DNA of 64,000 bases from Phoronis australis (GCA_002633005.1 NMRA01000002.1:1212077-1276076), one strand, 5' to 3'; shown: positions 34,701 through 49,700, numbered from the stretch's first letter. A program made the numbers and translations. Notes: generated by a model not told the origin, from the letters alone.

Positions 34701-37700
34701 CGATTCGATAGACCCGCTCAGGGGCGGATGCAGGATTTTGAGTTAGAAGGGCCAGGACAGAGTTTTGGCTAGGATTTTGCCCGTCAGGCATTTGCACCCC
34801 CGAAATGCCACATGGAATCAGGGAGAATTTTAGGGGGTTGGGGGGCATGGCCCTCTTCGCTGCCCCCCCTTCTCTCCCCTAAATCCGCCACTGCCGCTGC
34901 ATCGAAGATAAAGAAATAGGCTGCTGGTAACCGTTTCAACTCTCGAAAAATGCTACAAGTATAGGACGTATACACAAAAACAAATGAGTTTTTTCGTTTA
35001 GGCAAACAGCCATTCATGTGAGATTCATTCCTTTCGCGATTCAAAGTCCTCATTCTGTTTTGCATGGAAGCGCACGTGCCTAAACTTTTCTGCATGCGCT
35101 TGTCATAAATTGTGTGTTTTTGTGTACGTTTTGTCCATACCGGGCACTTCATAAATACTTTAGATAATTGTTAGTGTTAGATTAAGTACAGGTCAACGTC
35201 TGTTTGTAAGTAATAAATCTAGTTTCATTCGATTATTTCTTTTAAAAATTCGCTCTTCAGTTTCTCTCTAATGTGATGTATGAGCATAGGTGCAAAATAT
35301 AGACCCATGAACATATAAATGCGCACAATGATGGAAAAGTGCGTCATAATTTGAATTACATGCACCATTTTGTTGACAAAGCCACTCATCTCGGTTGCTT
35401 TTCTCTCTCTCTCTCTAGGTTCTCCTCATATTTGAAGTGATCTGGCCGATAGCCATCTTTTTGGCGGTAGCGATAGTTCGACAAGGGGCTGGTCCCCAAC
35501 AAAAGCAAGAATGTAAGTCATCAATTTCATTGTCATCTGCAGGGGCATGAATCGACTCTTTCGAGTTAACCACTCTGAGTTGAACTTCGACTTGTTTTGT
35601 AACTTGTTCAATGAAAAAGAAAAAAGTCGCCATGTGAACATGTCAAATAAAACAAGTTTGTAAGCAGATTTCGACTGTTATCTTGACGAAACTGCTCTGG
35701 CTATCGACAAGAAACGATTCTTGAAAGCTCAAAAAGTAAACAAATCTGTTAATTAAACTACAGATCAACTTCTAACAGAAACGACTACAACAAACATATG
35801 ACGTCATCGTAAAGCTTGAGGATTACATAGCACATTCATATGTAACGAAAATGAATTCTAAGAAAAAAGACCATAACAATGAATTTTCAAGTTTTAACTT
35901 AGAAGCTGTAAAAAATCTTCACATTTGTATTTTATGAGATAATTTTAGATTTAATATTTGGCATGATGAATAGTGCTGTGATATATTTCCCTTATTTTCT
36001 GCCATGTTTTGAGAAATTTCGATGTTTCTATGTCTCTGGCTAAAAAGAATGCCATGGAATCTGAAATTCTAGAACGTCTTAAAGAATCTCGATAGCACTT
36101 ACTTCATTTGGTAGTAAGCCTGTCCCTTCACCTGGCTTTTAAAGCTTTAGGAGTGCCCCCGAATGAACAAACACACAGTAAATTTATACAACCTATTGCT
36201 ATTTGACATGTGACCTACATTTGCTGTGCGTATACTGTTTTTTTAATCTTGGGATCGGCTCGTTTATTTTTCCATTGTCACGGAACATTACGGTTTGAAT
36301 TTGCCATCGTATACCTCAGTAGGGATACTTCTGGCTTTCTACGAATTTCTTTGTTGCTCCTCAAACCATGTGTACTTTTTAATAGCGTCAGTTAGGGAAC
36401 AGTATAGGTTTTACGGGCGAAAATGTATTTTTGACCGGTTGCATGAAAAAGGCACTAGTAGGAACTCAACTCAGTTCCCTAAATATTTTGGTATTTGTTT
36501 CGTTCTTTACTCACAGACGTAAATACTTTTTGATCATTTTATCTTTAGTATGAATTCCTCTTTTGACTAATGGCATTTTCTAATAGTGTAGCTAAAAATT
36601 TAACCCTTAATTCAATGAAAATAACTAGGAACTTAGTTCTTTTAAAAATTTAAAAATTAAGGACCTTGCATGAAAATATCCCTATATATTTTGAATTATA
36701 TTAAGAAGTTAACGTAGAATTCACTCTCGACTTGCATCAAACCAAAAAATGACATGTTAACGATACTCAAACAGCATGAGAAAGGACAACCAGTGTTTTC
36801 GTAAGCCCACAAATATGCAGTGGATTTAGGGAACTCAGTTGAGCACACATTTGGAACTGTTTCATGCAACCGGGCACTTGAAGCTTTCAGCTTTGACCAG
36901 GGCTTTATTAAAATCCATAGCGGTTTAGTGATTTTCTTACAAATCGCCAATTCTCGTCGTTGTCTCTGCCAGTTATTCGCTCAAATCAAGACCGGTTACT
37001 TACTAACTGAATACGCGTAGAATATTGAGCTACTTTACCGACTCGAGTTTAGCTGCACTAGTGTAGCGTTTGATTTCAACCACAGGTTTTGTGCTTGGCT
37101 GGTCTCAGAAAATCAATTTTCTTGTAGAAACTTAAAACGGTAAACTGTACATACAAGAATGAGAGAAGTATCGTACAGTTCTTCGTATTGTAATGCGCGA
37201 CCTTCATGCGTAAATTTAGGACGAAACCGTGTTGTCGAATACCTGATCGGATCAACACGTCAAGGAGTATCCATTTAAATTGTTAAAAGAATAAAATTCG
37301 TGGACTTCGGAAAGGGATATCAGCTCAAAAGTGTTTAGGGGTAATACTACGGTTTCTCGTGCATTTCCGCCAGATTTTAAAGATAATCATATTGTTAACG
37401 AAAACAGTTTCTTAATTTTCCGAGGAGTTCTTTGTTGTGATTTATCTTGTGTTTCACTTCTGTAATTTTTTACATTTTCAGGCGTATACAATGCTCGAGC
37501 AATGCCGAGCGCGGGACTGGTGCCCTTTATACAAACATTTGTGTGCAACATAAACAACCAATGCAAAAATAGGACTGACCAAGTGGTTGCCGGGGCAACT
37601 GTCGGGGCACGGTAAGCAAACTTTCTACACAGGAATGTTGTTTTTATTCAGTAACTGAAGTAATGCTTTTACATAGGCGGCGGACAAGGGGCAGGAAGAG

Positions 37701-40700
37701 GGGATTAAATATCCCTAGAATAAAAAAGAATCGACATACGAAATGCTTCATGAAAATACTGAAGTATATTTGAAAACTTGTTGCAGGTTAATGAAGTAAA
37801 GAGCCAATTGTCCTCTGTAATGTTTATTGCATACTTTAGTCTATTATAGAACGATTTTGTCTCATTAAATGCTACTCACAAACTATTCACTATTTGGGAA
37901 GTTTGTGAGTGAGCTTTATTAAGACGATTTTATGAAGCGAAACGTGTATCATATTATTAAATGACTGAAATATTTAAAGCTGAATTTCGCCCTGTTTTTA
38001 AACTTGCTAAAAATGAAAATCGAATTGGGCACGGGCTAATTCTATTTCGTTTTCAGCCAGTTAAACACGAAAATCGAATTGGGTCTTTTATGAGCGTAAA
38101 AGGCCTAATATAAGATTTTCGTTTTTTTCCAAGCCCTTTTACTCACATAAAGCCAGTCTCATATTTTACCCTCTGACACAGTGCCACCTACCTGTACCTT
38201 TCGTAGCACTGTGAAAGAGTGTAATGACACTCCTTGCCCTGATCACAGGCGTCCTCAGGACGCCTGTGACCGTGATAGGGTTCTACTTCCGTTACCAACT
38301 AGAACATCGAAGTCATCAGCTACTCAAGAAAGCGTTGAGAATTTATTGAGGTTGGCCAACCCTAAAAGTGCAAATTCGAAAGTGTCGCGTGTACGCAATG
38401 TTTGTGACTTGAGTTTGTTACAGAAATTGAATAATGTCACTGCAAGGAATTTACGAGGCTGGTTTTATGAGAGCAAAAGATCCAATTCGATTTTCTCTTC
38501 TGACCAGCTAAACAGGGCGAAATGCAGTCTGTGATCGTTTTTGATATGATTAAAACGATTTGCACTGGCCTATGTGATGCTGTTGCGAAACTGACTCGCA
38601 AAAAACAGAACACACCAAAACTGTGTCACTAGCTGGCATCATAGATTATAGACAACTACAGCCGATTTCATAAAGGTGGTTTAAAGTTAAACCAGGTTTA
38701 AACTGGACTTAGACCAGGTTTAATGATAATCTGCATTTCATAAAGGTGGTTTAACTTTTAGACCAGTGGTCTTGTAAAACCTGGTTTAACTCCAGTATAG
38801 ACCTGGTCTAAGTCAGTTTTCATTTCACCAACGATGTCTATATTCTTTAGACCTGTATTAAGATCTTAAACCATGTTTAACTTTAGACTTGGTCAGACCC
38901 AGGTTTAACTGTTAAATATGTCAGACTTGCATGGTATAGGTACAACTGAATGATGGCGCGGTGTGCAATTGCGACGCAGTTTTAGAGCGAAAATGGACTA
39001 TTTTCATTATTCAGGTTTACTACGACACGAGACCAAACGTAGCAGGGGCGGATCCAGGATTTTTAAAGGAGAGGGGACGGTCAAGGACTTTTTGAAAGGG
39101 GGNCCACCTACCTGTACCTTTCGTAGCACTGTGAAAGAGTGAAATGATATTCCTTACCGTGATAGGGTTCTACTTCCGTTACCAACTAGAACATCGAAGT
39201 CATCAGCTACTCAAGAAAGCGTTGAGAATTTATTGAGGTTGGCCAACCCTAAAAGTGTAAATTCGAAAGTGTCGCGTGTATGCAATGTTTATGACTTGAG
39301 TTGTTGAATAATGTCACAGTAAGGAATTTACGAGGCTGGTTTTATGAGAGCAAAAGATCCAATTCGATTTTCTCTTCTGACCAGCTAAACAGGGCGAAAT
39401 GCAGTCTGTGATCGTTTTTGATATGTTTAAAACGATTTGCACAGGCCTATGTGATGCTGTTGCGAAACTGACTCGCAAAAAACAGAACACACCAAAACTG
39501 TGTCACTAGCTGGCATGAACACGAGTGTGACTTTGAATAAGAACTGTTTGGATGAGTCTGCGTCGATGTGTAGAAAACACAATGTCCCCTACTAGAAGGC
39601 GACGATGAGTACGCATGAAATTCAGAAGACGAAACCTCATTTCGACTCGTACGCTGCCAAACTGCGCGGGTTTAGGTTTCTAGGACAGTGCTCGATGCTT
39701 GGCCAACCCGCCAAATGCCACCAAGCGAAAATCCTAGGTCGCCATGCAAGGCCAATTGAAAATTGAAGTCGATAAAACTTAGTAGAAAACCGCGAGAAAA
39801 CCGTCGAGTCATTGTTAGTATCATTAAAAACCCCTTTTCTCGAGTAAATATACCCCATTCAATCTCTAACTCAGTTCCTTATCAACGGAGAACGCAAATG
39901 ATGCTTGGATTCATTGGTGGCGCATGTTTCTCGGCCCGATTTTTGCCGAACAATTCCGACATCCTTCTATTTACTTCCTGTTGTAAGTTAGCGCGTGTTA
40001 ACCAAAGGTGTGGAATCTAGGGAAAGTGTTATTGATTTAACGTTTGGAAGTTACCACAAATTTTGACACGAATTTCGGGTGAATTATTGTGTGACTTTGA
40101 AACTGCTGTGGCGACTTGGGAGTTTTTCTAGACCTAGTAACTAGTTCGCCTAACAAGATCAATCTAAAGTCGCATTTGGCGGGCGGTAAGCCAAATCGAG
40201 CAAGGAGACGACGGCATCTCCCCGTTTTCTAACGGATTCAATCTTTCGAACTTCTCGTTTTTGCAGATTATGTGTATATATAAACGAGAATGGTAATATT
40301 TCATAGACACCCTTAATAATCACATGAACAAGGTACAGTTTTTATTATTTGTTTATTTCATTATAAAATAACGATTGCATAATATTTGGAATAACTAGGG
40401 TCTTTTATATGTTCACATTTGTTTTTAGTGTATCAGGACTATCAGGTGTGGTGTTTTCTTTAAAATTGCAATTTATTTACAAATTGTTTTTTCTGATTAT
40501 ACTTGTACATACAGGTCTTAAGGAAGTCATTAGCTAGTGCTTGATACAAATTTAAGAATTCACATGGTTTTAATGAGACATAGCGTCTTTAAATTATGAG
40601 CCTACATGAAATAGAGGGTGCTTATTGCCGTCATCACTGCCTGACTATATTGGCGTCCATCCATGCAGCCACCTCTCCATTTATAATAAAATTGTCATGA

Positions 40701-43700
40701 ATCTTAACTTGTATTTTTTTACTTGAGATAGGACAGCACCCGTAAATGCTCGCAACAAACTAACTTGGCGAAAATTACCCATTTGCGAGCAACATGTCTG
40801 TCCGACTAAATCGCTAAAGTTATCGCCACTAAAAACTGCCGGTATTTTTGTCACTCATGTGAACTTAGTATTTTGGTAACATGATGACAAATAGAGACTG
40901 TCGTAACATTAGAAAAAGTGTCATCTGTTATTCTGAAGTGTTATTATACTGGATCATATCTACCCTTACTGGACTGTCTTGACTAGGTTGATGTCTTTTG
41001 TAGTCTCCTTCAGTGCTCTGCAAATTTAGCTCCCTGGTCAGCTAATAGAAACAGAAAACAACTTGTGACTAAAGCCTCACATATTTCAAATAGAGTGCAG
41101 ATTTGCCCTTTTGCAATTCTGTTATAAATTTCAGCACTGTTGTCATGTGCTATCCATGTATATAAGTTACCGTAATAAATAATGTCGAAATGCCAGATGA
41201 GATATACTATGGAGCAAGTGACATTTGAAATAAGGAGATGGATTTGTGGCACTTGTTGGTGCTTGGACTAACTTTTGATAATAGGTCAATGTCAAATATG
41301 TTTTCGTGTCCAGTCTCTGACATTACAAGATAATTTTTGGCCTATTCCCTAATTGATTTTTTTGTCCCTCTGTGTTCTGGTGAATACTATGCTATTGTTG
41401 TGAAATGCTGTATGAATGGTCCTTATGACTCCAGTTGGCTTTGTTGATTTTTGATTGATCATGCCTCTTCTTTGGTAGATAAAGGAAATCTTTAAACTGT
41501 TAATCAGGAATTAGTCATGATTAAAGGTATCCCATACCTGATTTTGTCGTATTGACAGATTCTAAAAACTACTTTCCCATCCATTTCTCTGAAAGAAAAT
41601 AATGATTTGTAACCTTCAACAACCCTCAAAAGTTTGGAGGAAAATTTGAAAACTCCTTTTAAAGTCTGATAAACAGCCAGGCGTGACCTGTTCGTTTTGA
41701 ACGAATTACATGGCAACTGTGGAAAAAGATCACCCACCAAGAACTAATCCGTGTCATAGAACTATGAGTTCTTAGTTCATTCCTGCCTTTAACTGAGAAG
41801 GTTGATGCCAATGGTGCATTGCAGGTGACAAAAAAGAGGATTGGTTGAAACCATCAAAACAGGGTTTAGTATCCCTTTAAACATTGAGGCTAAATTATTT
41901 GATAATTTTGCTACATATTTTACCTTATTGTTTCTGTCTAACATAATAGACTGATTATTAAAGTTATCATGCGCCGCGCATTGCTCTTATAATATAATGT
42001 GTGACTGGTTGCGCAACATGATTTACTGAACACAGAGTTAGTGCCAAGCTCAAGAGCCCAGTTGTTTTACCTCGGGTGCGCGTATTCCCAACTTATGGCT
42101 TCCTACTATTAACAGGTGTGAGGGTAGTCTTATCAGTACCTGTTAATGCTGCTAAGGAGTTCAAGGCTGTTCATGTTTGCTAATTCGTTTAGTCAACAGT
42201 TAAACAATTATGCTGTATGTTAGCATTGGTCTTTGTTTTCGGGGATTGTTTTTGTTTGACATACCCGTTGTCTGAGCACAGCTAGACCATTAATGGTAGT
42301 CTTGTTGGCATTAAGATATTATGGTATTGCACACAAGGACAGTAACTAAATGTGCCTGTGGACTTTTTAATGTGATTTTTTGTTACGAAAGTTGCATATA
42401 ATGTGTAACGGTTTGCTTAAAGGGACAAAATTTCAGTGTTTCTATTACATGCACTTCATGGATTCCCATGGTGACATTTTTGTATTAAATAGTAGAGTAT
42501 ATATTAATAATAATGATTGTGGATAAAAGGAAAACAGTACAGTTTGCAATATCTTGGCAAACGGGCAACATCCAGATATCTAGAGAACGACTGGAGGGTG
42601 GCTCTGTGTGGTTTGATTTATGACCGTAAAAATATGTCTGCTTAAGTAGGTTACCACTGGTTACTGAGTATAATGTTCCGGTCAAAAGATTCCCTATGAC
42701 ATGTTACCCACATTAAAACTGGATATCAATAATTTACAAGTGAGAGAAAATGACATAATTATATGGTGATTAGTGAATTAAAGATGTTGTTTTTAGCGAA
42801 ATTGTACGTGTTATTTTTCACAGCGTAATAAATGTCTGTATAATGCGGTTTGTTGAATGTGCGATTAATGCACGTCCTCATTCAAGTATTCAGTTTTCAC
42901 GTGAGGTGACGTCAGGTGCTGAGTGGCTCCGTAGATAAGGCGAGGGCTGTCATTACACGAAACTTGAATGAACACATGACTTGTTCAAATCCAGCCTCAG
43001 GTTCCCGCCAAAATGTTAATCAGCAGGCGTTGATTAACAAAATGGGTAAATCAGCGGTGTAATGGTCATGTCAGTTTGATTATGTGGCATAAGATAGCAT
43101 ATTGGATACCTGTTGGTATACGATTACTATTAGAGCAGCATGTGAATACTTACTTATTTACTTGAATGTATAACAGTTTATAATATATGTATAATTATGC
43201 TCCCTGAGTTACCATTCTCTTGTGTTATGTTTGGTTTCATCAAGGTAATTTAAGTTTTATTAAAACTTCTTTGATTGATTCCAGGATAGGAAAAGTCATT
43301 GATAAACTTGAGCCTGTGTTGATGTCAAAGAATACAAAAAATGTTCTTAAAAATCTTCCTGAGAACGTCAAGACAATCCAGGCCATTAACAAAGTATTGG
43401 AAAAGAAGGAGGTCCAAGATTTTATTGGTGAGCTGTTACTTAATATTATGCACTTAAAATTAATTGTTAACCTTTCAGAACTTGTCTTACTTGTGTGCTG
43501 TTCAAGGACTAAATACGTTTGAACAACTTTTTCTAAAACCAGCTGGAATTCTAACCAAGTGCTCAGTCAGCAACCTTTTTCAAGAGCAGTCTCCTGGTTT
43601 CAATCTTCACTCATTCTAGACCAATGTATTGTCCTGTAACAGGGCTGTACAAGGTACTTTGTATTACGGTAAAATCTCACCAATTAAGGACGCACTAAGT

Positions 43701-46700
43701 GGACAAGTGAAAGATATGTAACACCAAGTTAATGGCTTTCCATATTCAAGTTCTGTATCATAGACAAGCGCCACCCAGTCTATGGCTTTCCATATTTAAG
43801 TCCTGTAACATAAGCTAAAAGGGCCCAGTCTCTCAATAACTTTTTGCTCTTGCGACCTGGAGGTCAGCCATTTTGATGGTATTAAATTACTTGGGGAATA
43901 AAATTGAACTGAGTTGAGTCATCTCAGACATGCAATAGGAACAAAAGGTTTAAATTTATTTTTTTATTATTAAATTTATTATTTTTGTATAACATGAATC
44001 TCTCCTAATTCATTACTAACTTGACCAATTTTCAGCACTTCATTTGTTGTGTCAAATATTGTTTGAGACTTGACACTGACAGGTTTTCTTTTTAAGGAGT
44101 AAAAGCCATGGACAACGCTGGGAAGAATGAGTTTGTGATCTATTTTTATATCAAAATACGTCCCATGTCATACCTGTTCAGCTCGCTAAATGTCGCAAGT
44201 GTAAACAGTTATTGAAAAACTGGGATGCGTTTTGCGTACCATAGCTACAAACTGACAATGTTTTCAGAAATTGTGGGGATTCACAGCAATGTTAGAAGCC
44301 CTTTAAAAATTCGAACAGGCAATTTTGGCAATTATTTTTGTCTGACGGTGAGATTTTAGTGCAAAAACTGGCATAGAGCAACACTTAGTTTGAATGTTAA
44401 GTGTTTTTAATGATGATGTTAATAATTCTGGTTTTGTTTTTCCCTTTGTTTCATAAAAAAAAACAATATTCCAGAACACATCTATGGAATTTTAGATCTT
44501 TTCGACTCCAGCAAGCATTCACAAAATGGTTCTGTGTGTGAAAATGTTTTTTGAAGGAAGTTTTAAACCATTAATTATTTTTATTACTTACCAAACCTCC
44601 ATTTTTTCTCAATTGCTTTGCTGCAGATGCCAATATGACGCTGGGCCGTTTTTTCACCGACCCTAATGCAGTTGAAAAGTTCCTTGTGTCTGACCTCAGG
44701 GTCATGAAACGGGACGTGGTTAGATCTCTGATGGCGGCCACTGTTAATATGTCCAAGGTGAGAGGTTAGGTGGTTGTGTACACGGGGATGACGATGAGCT
44801 GAGAGGTGGGGTGGTTGCGTATGGAGATGAGGTGAGGGGTGATGAGGTTGTGTATGGGGACGAACGTGAGGTGAGGAATGACGTGGTTATGTATGGATAT
44901 GGATTGATAGATGTTTCATTTAGCCATTCATAGCGCAAACTGTCATGCATCTGTACAATTAAGTCATTCCTGCTTACTAAGTGCTGCTTCAAATGATATG
45001 ATGGGGATGAGGTGAGGGGTGGTGTGGTTGTGTACATGGATGAGGTGAGGGGTGGTGTGCCTGGTTGTGTTTAAGAATGAGGCGAGAGGTGATGTGTTCT
45101 GTATAGGACATTGCTGTGACACTTTTGTATGTCATAGGTCAGTCTTGTTTTTATGTTGGGTTTGACAGAAAAACAATTCAAGTTTTGAATTCAGGTGAGG
45201 TAACACTTTTAGTTTTACTTATGCGTACTATGTTCATGTAAGTCTCAAACTTGGTTACTATCACGTACTTGAGCCTGTAAAAGGGCGTGCTGTCTTGATC
45301 CAGTTTGCTTGATTCTAAATTGTGGTTCGTTTTCAGGTTATGGAGCTGATGGACACGCTGAGATTTAGAGAAATTGTTTGTAAGCCTGCACTGCTGGCCA
45401 GTTATTTGGTTTTCCCAGAGAAGACCAATGTTACTCTGATATCTCAGGAACTCTGCAACATTAATGACACCCTCATTCCATCTATAACCAAGACAATTCA
45501 AATGCAAATAAACATTGCTGAAATTATCAGATTGGTAGGTGTTGGTTAGTGCCCATTGTTTGTTGTTGTTAGAGGCTTGTGTTCATAGCTATTTGCCCAT
45601 TTATTAGAATAACCTGGCTAACAAACCTCCAGAAAACATTTTCTAAAATGGAATATTTTTCGAAAATTTTGTGCTTTCTATTCTTCAAGCGTTGAATTTA
45701 ATGATCGGTGGTATCTATGGAAATGAGTTGTCCGTGTTTGTATTTTTGACTTGAGTGTCTGTGACAGCTTGTAATATTTATTCTGCTTGGAAGATGATGA
45801 AGAACACGAACATAGTTGTGGTGGGATTCTGGGGACCGCTTGCAGTCATACTGCTGTTTGAGCACTCATAGTGCTATTATTATTAACTGTTGTTATTTGT
45901 ATTACTGTTATTGTTGTAACACTCTAGTGCTATTTTTACTACTAATGTTATTACTACAATAACTGATCCTCTCTTCAGGCGTCAGAGCTGAGTAATGTGT
46001 TTGGCAACTATACCTTGACTAGTCAGTTGAACGATGTAGCCACAATGGTGGACCTTCTGATGAAGTACACTCCCCTGAAGGTGGTGCTTCAACAGTTCCC
46101 GGAGCTGTCATTGCTTTCTCAGTGGTTGACAAATATTTTTGCCATCGTCACTGACTACAAACCATCGGAAAAACTGGACCTTACTTTGTAAGTGTTTCAT
46201 TGTTTGGTTTATGACCAATAGATAAAAAGACCTCTAGCATTCTTGTAATGGTGCTGCTGAACAGTTTTTGCTGGTTTTGGGCTTGGAAAACCAGGTCTTG
46301 GCAGTCTGGGCAGCTCCAATGGTCTGTTCCACAGAGCGTACAAAACCTGATGATATGCTTCAAAAACCTTGCTCAAAGCCTATTGAAACTAATTCTAAAG
46401 TCATTTTTTTCATCGTTAACGACTACCACAAGTGCAGCTGGCTAATTAAAAAACGAATAAACAATACACCAAATTAGTAGTTTTCACCCCAAAACCACCA
46501 TTTGCATGCAATTACTATGAACTGAGAGATTGTGCATTCACATTGTCAAGACTCTAGGTTACAGAAATCAGGTTAAAAATGGGTGTCCACCCGCCAGATT
46601 TTTCACAAATCAAAGTTTCTGAAGCGTACTTGAATTTCCTGTTAAATTTCAACTTCCTGCTTGGAAGCAGTAAAGGTTTAAGAAAAGCCACGACTGAGCA

Positions 46701-49700
46701 AAAAGTGGGTCAAGAGGTTAACTGGCAATCTTTCATACAAAAATCAAGCAATACCATTCGTAGCCTTCACATGCAGCACAAAGCATGCCCCAAATATTAA
46801 TGAAATTGGGGCATTAAATTCAACTGTGGCTCAAAAAAGTATTTAGTGCCACCTGATGACGCTTGATTAACAAAACATTTTGGATGCAATTATTGTTCAA
46901 TTTGAACATTTCAAGGTAAGTCTTTGCAAATGATTTACAAGCTCTTGTAATTTACCTTGGTGATAATAGGTAATGTTATTAATGAAAGTTTAAATTCATG
47001 TAAACAATGAATTTTTTTCAAACTGCACATAGTTATATTTGATGTCGACAACTGCGGACATCAGAATTAAATTAACTGGTGTGTAGTCCAGTTTGACTCG
47101 CACTCCTGTTGTTACTTTGACACGTAATACACATTTCTCTTTCTTGTACTATAGTTTATTATTTTTTAACAATGTAAAGCGCTTCTTTTTGTAAGGTGCT
47201 CTAAAGCACTGTTCATTTAATTGATATACATTATACGCGAGACATTATTACAGTTCAGGGTAACCTTTAAAGTACAAGAATGATTATTTTGAATTTGTCT
47301 TTTGAACCACTACTGAACATTGATTATCTGTTCATTTGCAGGCTGGGTAATGTGTTGGATGACCTCGACCCTCTCATTGTCAAGTGGACCAATAACAGCC
47401 AAGAATGGCAGGATATCAAAAAGACGTTCTACTATGCCAGTCAGCTGGTCACTTGGCTGACTCAGGGCATTGACTCACTGCCCCGCATGAGGCTCACATT
47501 TGGCATGCTGTTCCCAAACACTACCAGTATAAAGGAGTACATTACTAAGAGCAGTCAGGTGACCCCAGAGGTTGTAGAGGCCCTGCTGGGAGCAACTATA
47601 GACCGGGCAAAGGTAGGAATGGAATGTGAATGAGAATTGCATTGAAATAAATTGAGATTTGCTCATTTCTTAAGCTTTCATGCGATATATAAAAATTTTG
47701 TAGCTGATCTGTTTGGAGAGCACTGACTGTTTATTCATGTGATTGCAAAAAGTGACTCCCAATGGACTGGGAGTTTACTCGATGCACATGAGTTTGGTGG
47801 CTTTTCACTTCAGGTATACCTTTTATTTAATTTTTTGCCACTTGCCAATGATGATTGACAACCTCATTTCCCATTTGTTGACCTTGGAATTTTGGCGGGT
47901 GACATTTGGTCAGTTGATATTATGCTTAGCGTCAAACCCTGCTGTACCATGTATCTAACACGAACACATATTGTGTGTCTAACATGTAAACACATACTAT
48001 TGTCATGTATCTAGTGTGAAAACATATACTATATAATGTATCTAGTATGAAAACATATACTGTATCATGTATCTAGTGTGAAAACATATACTATATAATG
48101 TATCTAGTATGAAAACATATACTGTATCATGTATCTAATGTGAAAACATACTATATATTGTATCTAGTGTGGAAACATACTATATCATTTATCTAGTGTG
48201 GAAACATATACTATATAATGTATCTAGTATGAAAACATATACTGTATCATGTATCTAGTGTGAAAACATATACTATATAATGTATCTAGTATGAAAACAT
48301 ATACTGTATCATGTATCTAGTGTGAAAACATACTGTATATTGTATCTAGTGTGGAAACATACTATATCATTTATCTAGTGTGGAAACATACTATATAATG
48401 TATCTAACATGAAGACATATACTATATCTTGTGTCTAACATGTACACAATATTAGGTATATAACATGTAGACCTATACTACATTGTTTATGTAACGTTTA
48501 GAACAGCTTCTTATTTAATTTGCACTTTTCTTATCTAGTAAAGTTTTACTTTTCATGCAAAAAAATGGGAACACCTAATCAGTTTCTATGTAAAATATGA
48601 TTATAATTGGGAACACCTGTGTCAATAGGGTGATCAACCAAGGCTATGTTTGAAACTAGGTACACCAAAGACAACAGAAGCGAACATGCTAGTGCAGGTC
48701 TAGCTATATAAATATAGGTGAACCCATCATGGCGGGTTTACTTACAGGGATATGTAAATGGTGGGTCTAGATAAATTTATATTGGTGGCCCCATTGGGAT
48801 AGGTTACTCCATATTTGTATAAGTGGACCCATCATGATGGATGGGTTTACTTATATTTGTATAGTTGGCCACATTGGTCCATCATTTGGACCCACGGATG
48901 CGGGATTCACTTTTAGGGATGAGTCCAGCTATGTTTATTTAGATAACCCGCCATGGCGGGATTCATACAGGTATTCCCACGATGGGTCCATCTATATCAT
49001 CTCTAGGAAACGTGATACATGATTAAGTAATGTTTAAATCGGGTGAGATAAAACTGGATGCATGAAATTTTACAGTGTCGTGAAAACAATATGTTGGTAC
49101 TAGCACAATGAGACTATAGAGATACTCTTAACACAACAATTACTCTCAGTGCTACAACTATATTTGGCTATTGTGTTGTTTTGGCAGCTACTCTTGCATA
49201 AGCTAGTGAAATGAACTGTTTAAGCAGTTTAACTGGAAATTAGCAGTCATTTAGCATTCTCCATATTAAACTAGCTGGATTTTGAGACCTTGCCACCATG
49301 TTTATGCACAAACCTTGGTGAAAATTAAACCAGTTTGTTTGAGGCATGTAATTGCTTGTTATATGAAATAATTTAGGCCTAAAGGTGGGGCCCTTTATTA
49401 ATATAGTGGGCCTGGCGTGAAGGCAGCTGAAGAACGTAGCCTCCTATATATGACTGTCATTTTAAGTTAAAATTATTCTCTTTGAATTAGCCTTATGATA
49501 ATGAGGTAACTATGTAAGGTAGGTCATTTCAAGCTATTAATTAAGCACGACTTTTATTGCTTGGTAAAATCTGGAGTATAGTTCTTGGTGAAATAGAATT
49601 TCTCCAAATCTGTTGCTTCATCGTCAAATGCTTTTTGTTGATTTATTTTTTTGTTAACACACTTACATGCCGCATTTGTATCTAATCAAAGTGGAATTTA

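Noticed and set aside
38181-38534. 117-codon frame that could be an exon
   Set aside because: Its near-identical duplicate at 39104-39516 carries indels that break the frame, and the region overlaps a fold-back element.
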